Shown here piece by piece: positions 17,608-25,602 of a stretch of 63,082 bases of DNA. The stretch's first letter is position 1; each line of letters begins with the position of its first letter. The notes below the pieces were generated by a model. That model worked only from the letters and a program-made list of their open reading frames with translations, did not search any database and had not been told where the DNA came from. The position numbers and the translations under genes are program-made. Origin of the DNA: Nonomuraea cypriaca (lineage in GTDB: Bacteria; Actinomycetota; Actinomycetes; Streptosporangiales; Streptosporangiaceae); contig NZ_JADOGI010000037.1 of NCBI RefSeq assembly GCF_015645445.1, positions 1-63,082 of the forward strand. Direction: 5' to 3'.

Positions 17608-19004
17608 TGCTCCACCCCGTCCACGAGCACCTTCCGCATGCTCAACCCATCGGTGAACGCGATCTTGTCCGGGCCGGTGATGTTGGTGAACACGCACTTC
17701 TCCAGGCGCACCCCGACGAGGTGGTCGGTTTCCAGGCCGACGAGGTTGAGCACGGCGCCGGCGCCGTCGAGCCTGGTCCGCTCCATCCGGATGTCGCGCA
17801 CCGACACCGGCTCCGTGCCGCCCTCGTGGCTGTTGTAGGCCATGTTGACGAAGATCACCTCACGCTCCACGTTGCGGCCGGTGAAGTCGCGCACGTAGAC
17901 GCCTTCGATGAAGGCGCCGCGCTTCTTGCTGGCCTTGATGTAGACGGGATACTTCACCGGGTAGTGGCCCGGGAAGTCCGGCGAGTTGATCACGCACCGT
18001 TCGGCGAAGACGTTGCGGACGCCGCCCGACATCTCGCTGCCAACGGTGATGCCGCCCCAGCGGCCGGAGAAGTAGCAGTCCTGGACGACGACGTTCTCGC
18101 TGGGCACGCCGACCCGGCGGCCGTCAGCGTCACGTCCCGATTTGACCGCGACGCAGTCGTCGTTGGTGTCGAACCGGCACCCCTGGATGTGCACGTAGGA
18201 CGAGGACTCGGGGTCGCAGCCGTCGGTGTTGTAGAGCGTGCTGACGACGGTGATGCCGCGCACGGTGACGTTCGTGGACAGAACCGGGTTCACGGTCCAC
18301 ATGGGCGGCTCGAGAATCGTGACGTCGCTGACCAGGATGTTTTGACATTTCACGAACTGGACCATGGCGGGACGCAGGTAGTGGCCCGCTCCGAACACGC
18401 GCTGCTCGACCGGCACGCCCTCGTCGCCCATCTCCCGCAGCGCCCGCTGGTCGCCGCCCTGCGGCCCGCCGTCGGCGTACCAGCTCTCCCACGGGCCCTG
18501 CCTGGCCTGCCCGTCGAGCGTGCCCTTGCCCGTGACCGCGACGTTCCGCTGGCCGTGGGCGTAGATGAAGGGACTGTAGTTGTAGCACTCCGTGCCCTCC
18601 CACCGGGTGAAGACGACCGGCAGGTACGCGTTCGGATCCGTGCTGAAGGCGATCACGCCGCCCTCGGACACGTGCAGCTCGACGTTGCTGAGGAGGTGGA
18701 CGGCGCCCGTGAGGAAGCGTCCCGGCGGGACCACGACGCGGCCGCCGCCGTTGCGATGGCACTCGATGATCGCCGCCTTGAACGCGGCCGTGCAGTCAGT
18801 CGTGCCGTCACCGACGGCGCCGAAAGCGGTGACATCCCACCTTCGGTTAGGGAAACGAGGAGGTCGGATCTTCCGCAGGATGTGCGGCATCTTGTGCCAT
18901 GGATCGGATGATCCGGCAGCGGCCTGCGCCGATGCGGGGGATGAGGCGAGTGTGGCCAGGACGAATGTACCGCCTGCCCTCAGTAGAGATCGTCGAGAAG
19001 GCAT
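17604..19004 (-). CDS. Tat-exported GH28 polygalacturonase-like enzyme
   Basis: This 466-residue protein starts with a Tat signal, 'SRRSLLRAGGTFVLATLA', then 'DVTAFGAVGDGTTDCTAAFK', the usual entry to a pectinase beta-helix. GH28 catalytic signatures are present: 'NTDGCDPES', 'NDDCVAVKSGRD', 'GGITVGSEMSGG' and the substrate-binding 'YIKASKKRG'. It should hydrolyse galacturonide or related linkages outside the cell, probably in an exo manner as 'DDC/KSG' members often do. The ATG at 19004 follows the predicted transcription start by about 30 bases; an upstream ATG at 19070 lies inside the operator and is rejected. It is the first gene of a two-gene operon. Confidence 0.88.
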   Translation of the reverse strand: MPSRRSLLRAGGTFVLATLASSPASAQAAAGSSDPWHKMPHILRKIRPPRFPNRRWDVTAFGAVGDGTTDCTAAFKAAIIECHRNGGGRVVVPPGRFLTGAVHLLSNVELHVSEGGVIAFSTDPNAYLPVVFTRWEGTECYNYSPFIYAHGQRNVAVTGKGTLDGQARQGPWESWYADGGPQGGDQRALREMGDEGVPVEQRVFGAGHYLRPAMVQFVKCQNILVSDVTILEPPMWTVNPVLSTNVTVRGITVVSTLYNTDGCDPESSSYVHIQGCRFDTNDDCVAVKSGRDADGRRVGVPSENVVVQDCYFSGRWGGITVGSEMSGGVRNVFAERCVINSPDFPGHYPVKYPVYIKASKKRGAFIEGVYVRDFTGRNVEREVIFVNMAYNSHEGGTEPVSVRDIRMERTRLDGAGAVLNLVGLETDHLVGVRLEKCVFTNITGPDKIAFTDGLSMRKVLVDGVEQ

Positions 19005-19041
19005 GGTCACCACCGGAGGTGCGGAGACATCGGATCTCTGG

Positions 19042-19088
19042 AGCGTAAGCGTAAGCCCCGCCGAATTCAATTCTTGACGAAATTAATT
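19042..19088 (-). promoter_or_regulatory. Promoter/operator, copy C
   Basis: The 25-bp element lies at 19064-19088, in minus orientation, with one mismatch to copies A and B. It gives TTGAAT (19070-19065), 17 bases, and TACGCT (19047-19042) for the GH28 operon. In the other direction TTGACG is kept (19074-19079), but the hexamer 17 bases on is TGGCTT, so no divergent promoter remains. The element abuts a truncated hydrolase. Confidence 0.78.
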
Positions 19089-19553
19089 GTTCGGTCTGGC
19101 TTTTCGGAAACTCGCTGATCGCGGGATCGTGGACGGGCAACCCGCACTGCAGTGTGGGCGTGCTCTCGCCCACACCACGTGGGTCGATGCCCACGATGTC
19201 GAAGCGGCGGCGCAGCTCGTCGGAGAAAGTGTCGGAAGCGTAGTCGCGCACGAGCAGCGCGCCGGGCACGCCAGGGCCGCCCGGGTTGTAGAAGAGAGTG
19301 CCCACCCGAGCGGCGGGATCGGTGGCCTTCCGGCGTACGACGGTCAATTCGATCTTCGCATCGGACGGCGCGCTCCAATCGAGCGGCACCGCGATCACAC
19401 CGCACTCGGCGCCCGGCCGGTTGTCGCAGTCGTGCCAAGACAGGCCGCCTGGAGCAGGGGCGGAAGCGGGGCGCTCGCAGAGGCGGACGCACCCCCGCCC
19501 AGGCCGATCACTGAGGCGGACGCCACGGCAAGGATCATCGGGAATCGGTTCAC
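19089..19553 (-). pseudogene. Truncated, frameshifted alpha/beta hydrolase (tripeptidyl-aminopeptidase type)
   Basis: The sequence encodes the first part of a secreted SlpD/E-like peptidase: 'GVIAVPLDW', 'LFYNPGGPGVPGALLV' and 'FDIVGIDPRGVGESTP'. The signal peptide ('MILAVASASVIGLGGGASAS') lies in a different frame from the mature part, so a frameshift occurs near 19450. The coding similarity stops at the edge of regulatory copy C; the Ser, Asp and His region is missing and I did not find it elsewhere in the window. This looks like a gene cut when the glycan locus was inserted or when flanking DNA was deleted. Confidence 0.72.
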
Positions 19554-19639
19554 GGAGCAGCATTCTTCGTGCCCGCTCGAGCTTGGTCATCGACCGAAGG
19601 GACGATCCCGGTCGGCCAAACGGCTACATGGTCAGGCGT

Positions 19640-19962
19640 CGGCCTCCGCTTCGGCTCACCCGGCTGACGAGCTCGCACTGCCGGTTCGCCCAGCTGTCCA
19701 GCGGCGAGAGTTGGAGTTGGCAGAGCATCGTTGCCACCAGTGCCGGGGCTGCCTGTATCGGGGCGGCGCAGGACGTGAGCGGTGGTGTATCGTCCAGGCC
19801 GGCGTTGCGGGCGATGATGGCGCTAGCTGAACGGGCCGAAATGCGTCCGACCTTGGCCTTGAGGTACAGCGCGGGATTGTCGGCGGCGGTGGGCCAGTAA
19901 GGGCGTTCCTCCAGCCATTGGTCAAGGTTGGGGCGCAGCTTCGGGAGGAGGGGCATTGCATG
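19640..19962 (-). pseudogene. Tyrosine recombinase (phage integrase) remnant
   Basis: The frame reads 'PLLPKLRPNLDQWLEERPYW', then 'NPALYLKAKVGRISARSAS', then 'IARNAGLDD', which matches the segment before the catalytic HxxR box of XerC-like integrases. The following 'TTAHVLR' box is found only after a frameshift. The N-terminal half is missing and the end is scrambled. It is dead, but its place beside the truncated hydrolase suggests past integration here. The sulfotransferase start overlaps it slightly. Confidence 0.55.
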
Positions 19963-20658
19963 AGTGAGGGACTGCAGGTCATCGGCGTCGGGATGCATCG
20001 GACCGGATCGATGTCGGTGAAGGCAGCGCTGGAACGGTTGGGGTCCGGGCCGTGCTATCACGGCATGGAGGCGTTGCGTCGATGTACGGACGGCGAGCAT
20101 TGGCTGGCGGCGTACGAAGCCGGCGGTGAGGTCGACTGGTCGCTGATCTTCGAGGGCTATCGAGCCGCCTTGGACTGGCCGACCGTCTACTTCTGGGAGC
20201 AGTTGGTCACTGCGTACCCGGACGCGAAGATCCTGCTCACCGAACGTGATCCGGAACGCTGGTGGGCCAGCCACGTCGAGATGTTCCAGCTCGGTGCCGC
20301 GTTCTTCGAGGAACTCACCGACGAGCAACGGCAGTGGGCGGAGGAGTCCGGCTTCGCGCGAATGCAGACGGCGCTGGCCACCATTCCGGCGGCGACCTTC
20401 GGCGGGCGGGTGTTCGACAAGGCGCACTGCCTGCGGGTGTTCGAACAGCACAACGAACGGGTCCGGCGTACCGTGCCGGCTGAGCGGCTGCTGGTTTATC
20501 GCGTGCAGGAGGGCTGGGCGCCGCTGTGCCGGTTCCTCGGTGTTGACGTTCCGGACGAACCGTTCCCACGTGTGAACGTCGGCGACAACCTGCTGCACAA
20601 CATCCGTACGGCGATGCGACTGGCCAGGGAACAGACGGGGGAGGTGGTCTGGCGCTGA
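19960..20658 (+). CDS. Sulfotransferase family protein
   Basis: This 232-residue protein resembles the Sulfotransfer_4 group, which moves a sulfuryl group from PAPS to an acceptor. The PAPS-binding loop is 'GVGMHRTGSMSVKAALERLG' at the N-terminus, and 'KILLTERDPERWWAS' matches the 3'-phosphate-binding region. The ATG at 19960 has GGGAGGAGG nine bases upstream; earlier in-frame starts lie in the recombinase remnant. It appears monocistronic and surrounded by gene remnants. The acceptor is unknown. Whether it modifies glycans of the adjacent locus cannot be told. Confidence 0.82.
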   Translation: MSEGLQVIGVGMHRTGSMSVKAALERLGSGPCYHGMEALRRCTDGEHWLAAYEAGGEVDWSLIFEGYRAALDWPTVYFWEQLVTAYPDAKILLTERDPERWWASHVEMFQLGAAFFEELTDEQRQWAEESGFARMQTALATIPAATFGGRVFDKAHCLRVFEQHNERVRRTVPAERLLVYRVQEGWAPLCRFLGVDVPDEPFPRVNVGDNLLHNIRTAMRLAREQTGEVVWR

Positions 20659-20999
20659 CGACAGCGCTCACCGAAGGCAGCACCGTGCCGATGGATGCGT
20701 GCCGTCCTCTGGATACCTCATCCCACCGGCATAGCCCACCCGCCAGCGACCGTCACTACCCGCGACGACGTAACTCCGGCCTTTCAAGCTCGGGATGCAC
20801 GTGTTCTGGCGCGTCCAGCACCAGGCTCCGGGGGCGTGTGGCGTGACTGAAGTGTGGCTCACCGTGGCTCACGATCAGATGACGTAACTATGCGGCTGGG
20901 CAAAGCCGCAGATCTGCGTGGTTGGCCGAGCGAGACTTGGGGCCCACGACCCACAAGTTGTGAGCGCCCCCAGCGTGACTTACAGGACCTTTGGGGTGG

Positions 21000-21139
21000 T
21001 GGGTCTTGATGCCGGCGGCGTTGACGAGGGTGTCCAGCCGTCCCAGCCGTGTGACGACGCGGTCTACGAGGGCGGTGGCCTCGTCGGTCGCGGTGATGTC
21101 GGTAGGAAATGCGTGGGCGGTGTCGCCGCGAGCGGGTGC
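21000..21139 (-). pseudogene. Short-chain dehydrogenase fragment
   Basis: The minus frame reads 'AHAFPTDITATDEATALVD', then 'RVVTRLGRLDTLVNAAGI', the D-x-T-D and NNAG-like core of an SDR. A stop lies immediately upstream, and both the nucleotide-binding glycine motif and the YxxxK site are absent. The rest of 20659-21194 holds nothing I can support. Confidence 0.55.
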
Positions 21140-21194
21140 TTAGCGAGCCACGCCGCGCCCGCCGACCGTTGATCGCGTACGTGAACCGGAGAGA

Positions 21195-21890
21195 CTACGG
21201 GGCGCCGGCCCGCGCGGCGCGGCGGCGCTCGGTGAGCCGCCGGGCCTTGGCGCTGGAACCACAGTCGGCCATGCGGCACCAGCGGCGGGAACCGTTGCGG
21301 CTCTGGTCGAGGAACAGCCACCCGCAGCCGCCTTCGGGTACGGGGCAGCGGCGTACCCGGGTCAGGTCGGCCGTCCGCAGTGCGTCGAGTGCGGCCTCGG
21401 CGATCCGGTCGGGTATCAGCATGGCCGCTACCGTGCCGTAGGTGAGTCGTACCTGTGGCGGGTCGCCTCTGTCGAGCACCAACGTCGCTCGGGCGGCCGC
21501 CCCCGACCACCGCTCGTGCAGCCCGACCAGCGCGGCCCCGGCCGCGATCGGGTCGCCCCCGGCGGGGTCGCCTGGGTCACCCGCCGCCCCACCGTCCGCG
21601 GGCTGGATCGCCGCGAGCAGCACGAGGTGCAGCCCCTCCCGGATGTCCCGCACGGCGGCCAGTCCCGCGTGTGCCGCCGCGGGATCGTCGAGCCATGCCT
21701 GACCGGCCCGGTTGGCTTCCGCGTCGCTGATCAGGCCTACCTTGACCGTCCAGCGCAGTAATGCGGAGGTGTCGGACAAGAAGTCGTGGGGCGGCTTGCC
21801 GTCGAGCGCTGCCCCTCGTTCGAGCGTGTTGACCAGATCGAGTGCGGGGTGCCCCCCGACCAGCGGCAACTGGCCCACGTCGAGTCGCAT
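21195..21890 (-). CDS. CGNR zinc-finger protein (ABATE domain)
   Basis: This 231-residue putative transcription factor has an N-terminal ABATE-type stress-domain ('GGHPALDLVNTLE', about 10-140) and a C-terminal zinc finger. The finger has 'RRCPVPEGGCGWLFLDQS' and 'RRWCRMADCG'. The signature tetrapeptide that follows is CGSS rather than CGNR, while the four cysteines remain. It is 64 bases downstream of the MFS exporter on the same strand and probably regulates it. The ATG at 21890 is the best start for the family; a longer in-frame start would overlap the exporter gene. Confidence 0.82.
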   Translation of the reverse strand: MRLDVGQLPLVGGHPALDLVNTLERGAALDGKPPHDFLSDTSALLRWTVKVGLISDAEANRAGQAWLDDPAAAHAGLAAVRDIREGLHLVLLAAIQPADGGAAGDPGDPAGGDPIAAGAALVGLHERWSGAAARATLVLDRGDPPQVRLTYGTVAAMLIPDRIAEAALDALRTADLTRVRRCPVPEGGCGWLFLDQSRNGSRRWCRMADCGSSAKARRLTERRRAARAGAP

Positions 21891-21954
21891 GCCAGCCAGG
21901 CTACCATCTAAGGTATTGATGGGGGTTGCAGGGTGCTGTTCGCTGAGCATCGGC

Positions 21955-23172
21955 TCACGTGACTCGGGTGTCCTCGGGCAGTGGCTCGTCGGTGGTCGCC
22001 GGCGCGACCTTCCGCCGGCTGGAGAAGACCGGTTCGGCCAGCACGACGGCGAACGCCGCCAGGCTGAGCAGCGCCCCGACGAGTGCGGTGCTGCGCACAC
22101 CCGGGCCGAGCAGCAGCACGCTGCCGAAGAACGCGCCCGCGGTGATGCCGGTATTGAAGGCCGTGGAGGTACCGGCGCTCGCCATGTCCGACGCGCCCGG
22201 TGCGTACGCGAGCACCCGTGAACCCAGAGTGGCCGTCAGGCCCGCCAACGTGAAGCCGGACAGGGAGATCGTGATGACAGTCGTCAGCTGGGAGGCGCCG
22301 AACGCGTACTGCCCGGCGAGCGCCAGCACCTGCAGGCCTATGAGCCCCGTCATGGTGAGCCAGCCGTGATGGTCGATGAGGGAGGCGACCACGAAAACGC
22401 CGACAAGGCCCGCGATCCCGCGTGCCAGCAGGAGCGGACCGATCGACGACTCGGCGAAGCCACTGACGCCGGTCAGGAACGGGCTGATGTAGGTGAACGC
22501 CGTGAACGCGCCGGTGATCGCCAGCGCCGTGGTGGCCACGATCGACAGATACCGGCCGCGGTCGGGTGAGCTGCCCCGGTCCGCCGCGCCTTGCCCGGTC
22601 GGCGTGTTGGGCAGCACGGCCGCGACCGCGACGAGTGCGAGCAGGCCCAGGCCGCTGAGCGCGAAGAACGCCATCCGCCAGTTGGTCTGCTGACCGAGCC
22701 ACGTGCCGGCCGGGATGCCGGCCAGCGCGGCGACGGAGCCGCCCGCGTACAGGATCGACACGGCCCGGCCGCGCACCTCGGCCCGGAACAGGCCGGCGGC
22801 GGCCGGCGTCACGACGGCCCAGAACAGCGCCTGGCTCAGCGCGGTCACCATCCGGGCACCCATGAGCAGCCAGTAGTTCCACGCCACAGCCGACAGGCAG
22901 GTCGCCACGATGAAGACGCCTAACAGGATGCACAGCAGCCGACGTCGAGGCAGCCGGCGAGTCAGCCGCGTGAGCGGCAGGGACACCACCACGACGATCA
23001 GGCCGTACCCGGTGACCAGTAGCCCGACCGCCGACGCGCTGGTACCGAGATCGTTCGCGATCAAGGAGAGCAGACCGATCGGCAGCGACTCGGTCGTCAC
23101 GTAGATGAACACCGCCAGGGTCAGGGCGATCAAAGTGGCGATCGCCGACTTGCTTCCGAACCGTTCTCGCAC
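21955..23172 (-). CDS. MFS exporter, sugar-efflux/drug type
   Basis: This 405-residue protein has about twelve membrane segments and belongs to the DHA1-like group that includes AraJ/SotB-type exporters. 'VGLLVTGYGLIVVVVSLPL' and 'LTRRLPRRRLLCILLG' form the first helix pair with the basic loop. It would use the proton gradient to expel a sugar or small drug. The GTG at 23172 is preceded by GAGGAGG at ideal spacing. It heads a likely two-gene unit with the CGNR protein. Its substrate cannot be told from sequence. Confidence 0.88.
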   Translation of the reverse strand: MRERFGSKSAIATLIALTLAVFIYVTTESLPIGLLSLIANDLGTSASAVGLLVTGYGLIVVVVSLPLTRLTRRLPRRRLLCILLGVFIVATCLSAVAWNYWLLMGARMVTALSQALFWAVVTPAAAGLFRAEVRGRAVSILYAGGSVAALAGIPAGTWLGQQTNWRMAFFALSGLGLLALVAVAAVLPNTPTGQGAADRGSSPDRGRYLSIVATTALAITGAFTAFTYISPFLTGVSGFAESSIGPLLLARGIAGLVGVFVVASLIDHHGWLTMTGLIGLQVLALAGQYAFGASQLTTVITISLSGFTLAGLTATLGSRVLAYAPGASDMASAGTSTAFNTGITAGAFFGSVLLLGPGVRSTALVGALLSLAAFAVVLAEPVFSSRRKVAPATTDEPLPEDTRVT

Positions 23173-23509
23173 GCTTCCTCCTCGGTAAAGTCACCAACGT
23201 TCTGGATGTTGACGGTAGCTTTCCGCGCCGGTTCATCATGGGATTCCCTCGTAACAAGGACCGTAAGGCGATTTGTGCTACCAGTCAATCAGATTTAGAC
23301 GGTACGAAGAAGTCATTCGAGCCGCAACCGAGGACGGGCCGCATGACATGACCGGCAGGCCAACCAACCCGGGCGACTATGGTCCATGGTCTCGATCAAC
23401 GATGATCAAGCCGTCACCGTCATCGGCGCGAGCTTCGTCCAGCGATATGCCCGCCGCACGAAGCTGCTGCCAGTGCTGGACCCGTCGAAGGGCTGATGAT
23501 CAAACCGGT
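23173..23509. other. Intergenic stretch
   Basis: This is upstream of the exporter. A 36-codon plus-strand frame ending at 23495 ('VTVIGASFVQRYARRTKLLP') looks protein-like, but I do not recognise it and it lacks a good start signal. Nothing else is supported. Confidence 0.35.
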
Positions 23510-23539
23510 CCGGCCCCGCCATGTGCGAGGCGGGGCCGG
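23510..23539. terminator. Terminator hairpin after the HNH nuclease gene
   Basis: A perfect 11-bp stem, CCGGCCCCGCC with its complement, encloses an 8-base loop. It sits 18 bases after the HNH stop on the minus strand. Confidence 0.8.
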
Positions 23540-23556
23540 CTCGTTTGGGGTGTCCG

Positions 23557-24186
23557 TCAGCAGGAGCCGAGCATGCTGTTCAGCGCGGACTTCTCGGCGC
23601 TGTCCACGCTCAGGCCCCAGGTGTACTTGACCTGGATCCACGCGCGGGCGTAGGTGCAGCGGAAGGACGTCACCGGCGGCGTCCATTGGGCGGGGTCCTG
23701 GTCGCTTTTGGACTGGTTGACGTTGTCGGTGACGGCCCACAGTTGAGGGCCGGCCAGGTCGTTGGCGAAGGACTGGCGGCGCGAGGTGGACCAGTTCCAC
23801 GCGCCGGAGGTCCACGCCTCAGCCAGCGGAACCATGTGGTCGATGTCCACGTCGGAGGCGGCGGTCCAGGTGGCGCCGTCGTACGGCGAGTACCAGCGGC
23901 CGGAGGTGGCCGAGCAGGAGGAGTTGGTCACGACGTTGGTGCCGTCCCGCTTGAGTACCTGCTCGCGGGTGTCGCAGGCCCCGGAGATGGTGATCCAGTG
24001 CGGGAACAGGTCACGGTTGTAGGTGGAGCCGTGGGACTCGGTGGCGACGGTGAGCGCGGCCAGCCGGGAGGCGGCCGTGCTCACCGAGGGGATGCCGGGC
24101 GGGGTGGCGGAGGCGGGTCCCGCGGTTACTGCGAGGATGGCGAAGACCGCGATGGCTGCGGAGATGACAGAGACGATTCGGCGCAT
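23557..24186 (-). CDS. Secreted HNH nuclease (DUF1524-type)
   Basis: This 209-residue exported protein has a Sec signal ('VISAAIAVFAILAVTAGPAS'). The mature domain carries 'DVDIDHMVPLAEAW', 'NDLAGPQLWAVTDNVNQSKS' and 'FRCTYARAWIQVK', the His-Asn-containing core of the GmrSD C-terminal/DUF1524 HNH nucleases common in actinomycetes. Four cysteines may form disulfides. It probably degrades nucleic acids outside the cell, for feeding or competition. It is monocistronic and ends at a strong hairpin. TTGCAC and TACTAG separated by 17 bases lie upstream on the minus strand (about 24282-24320) as a possible promoter. Confidence 0.87.
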   Translation of the reverse strand: MRRIVSVISAAIAVFAILAVTAGPASATPPGIPSVSTAASRLAALTVATESHGSTYNRDLFPHWITISGACDTREQVLKRDGTNVVTNSSCSATSGRWYSPYDGATWTAASDVDIDHMVPLAEAWTSGAWNWSTSRRQSFANDLAGPQLWAVTDNVNQSKSDQDPAQWTPPVTSFRCTYARAWIQVKYTWGLSVDSAEKSALNSMLGSC

Positions 24187-24389
24187 GGCCAGTGGGTCCC
24201 TTTCTGGCCGGTGTCCTCGGCCAGGGAGGGGTGGTCCTGGTCGGGGGCGAGGAGAGGGCCGAAGGGGACGTTGTCATGGTTGTCTGGCGATCTAGTAAAG
24301 ATCACATGGAGTCTGTGCAAGCCGTATATGTCCGGGAATCGGGGAGGGTTGCGGGAGTGGTCAGTTCTGACGCAGCTGCGCGGCACCAG

Positions 24390-24770
24390 GCATCACGACG
24401 CGGATGGTGCCCGTGCGATCGTCACCGCGCTGTGGGCCGCCGGGAACCCGCCGCCTGGTCGTCATCACCGCCGGCGGGCACGTTGTCGACGAGGGCGATG
24501 GGCCGGCCAGCCGGGTCGTGGTCAAGCTGCTGCGACGTTTCCTCAGGGAAGGGTTCGCCGACTTCGCCCGTACCGACGAGGCCGGTCGCGCCAGTGGACT
24601 GGACGATCATGCGGTCGCCGCGGCTTACCGACCGCGGGCGCCAGCCGTACCGCAGGGCGATCGATCGCAATGTGCGGGGCGGCATCCACCGGCGTGCCGA
24701 CCTCGCCGACGCCGTTCTCGCCGCGCCGGCCGACCCGGCGACCGCCGGACAGGCCACTATTCGTACGGCT
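24390..24770 (+). pseudogene. NmrA/SDR-type oxidoreductase remnant with frameshifts
   Basis: Three successive frames together rebuild one protein: 'GARAIVTAL', then 'VITAGGHVVDEGDGPASR', 'VVVKLLRRFLREGFADFAR' and 'TDEAGRASGLD', then 'WTIMRSPRLTD', 'YRRAIDRNVRGGIHRRADLA' and 'DAVLAAPADPATAGQ'. This order matches NAD(P)-binding atypical SDRs of the NmrA type. At least two frameshifts and the missing N-terminal Rossmann motif make it non-functional. Confidence 0.62.
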
Positions 24771-25437
24771 CGACGGGCGGGGAAATCGGCTGCACGTCGG
24801 AAGCGGTCATCTCCGGTACGTACGTGTCCGATCGCCGACCTTTACGAGGGATCCAGGTGCCGGTGACCCGCACCCAGGTGTTCTCCTTGGGGGAGGGCAC
24901 GCCGTGCACGGCGACCTCCACGGCCATCGCGTCGGCGGCGCAACAGTTGATCCGCATCCTGGTGATGTTCCAGCCGGTCTTGGACGGTACGGCGAAGCCG
25001 GTCAGCCTGACCTTCCTTCCCGTGAGCGAGGAGCCCGACGGTGCGTAGGCCCGCCCGATGAACTCGCCCAGCGTCAGAAACGTCACCCCGCCGCGGCCAA
25101 GCTCCCCGTAGCCCGCGGTCCGGGAAGGTGCGGGCGTGCCGTCGCCGAGCCTGGCCGCGAACGAGCCGAGTGGGGGAGGCGCGACTATCACCATGACGAA
25201 CACGGGCGCGGCCAGCAACCATGCCACCCGAGAAGCGTGGGCATGAGCGCCGGGCCGGCCCAGCGAGCCCTGAACGACAGACAGCAGGCCCAGACCCAGC
25301 AGCACCGCACCGGCTCCTACGAGCAGCGGCCGGAAGTCGGGCTTGACGTAGTTCACGTACGTCGTGGAGAACGCGGAGATGGTCAGCAGCACAGCGCCGA
25401 GGATCAGCAGGAGAGCCCCTTGCGTCTGGCGGTTCAC
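24757..25437 (-). CDS. TIGR03943-type membrane protein (DUF1980)
   Basis: This 226-residue protein has three or four N-terminal membrane segments and an exposed C-terminal domain with 'GEFIGRAYAPSGSSLTGRKV', 'RINCCAADAMAVEVAVHG' and 'TWVRVTGTWIP', as in the YcgQ-like family. Its partner in other genomes is a DUF318/YcgR-like permease encoded just upstream. Here the GTG overlaps the stop of such a permease by four bases, but only the last 40 codons of that permease remain. The pair may take part in metal handling, which is a family-level guess. This copy may have lost its partner and its promoter. Confidence 0.8.
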   Translation of the reverse strand: MNRQTQGALLLILGAVLLTISAFSTTYVNYVKPDFRPLLVGAGAVLLGLGLLSVVQGSLGRPGAHAHASRVAWLLAAPVFVMVIVAPPPLGSFAARLGDGTPAPSRTAGYGELGRGGVTFLTLGEFIGRAYAPSGSSLTGRKVRLTGFAVPSKTGWNITRMRINCCAADAMAVEVAVHGVPSPKENTWVRVTGTWIPRKGRRSDTYVPEMTASDVQPISPPVEPYE

Positions 25438-25556
25438 AGCAGTGCCCAACCGGTGACGAAGCTTACGCCGATCGCGAGGGTCAGTGTAAGCGGCACGAAT
25501 CGCCAGGTGAAGGCGCGTCCGAAGGTGCCCGCCTGGAGCGCGATGAGCGGAGCGAG
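25434..25556 (-). pseudogene. C-terminal remnant of DUF318-type permease
   Basis: Only the last helix remains: 'APLIALQAGTFGRAFTWRF' and 'LTLTLAIGVSFVTGWALL'. It keeps the overlap with the TIGR03943 gene. Upstream of about 25556 the similarity ends and unrelated WD40 coding starts on the other strand. Confidence 0.6.
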
Positions 25557-25602
25557 CCTCGTTCCTTCAGTTGGGCGACCATGTCGGCGCGCAGCCGATC
25601 GG

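Noticed and set aside
19087..19900. Plus-strand frames after operator copy C
   Set aside because: They are antisense to the hydrolase and recombinase remnants and no functional -10 box follows copy C in this direction.
23521..25602. Long plus-strand frame running into the WD40 segment
   Set aside because: Its first two thirds are antisense to the HNH nuclease and cross other remnants; only the WD40 end looks like protein.
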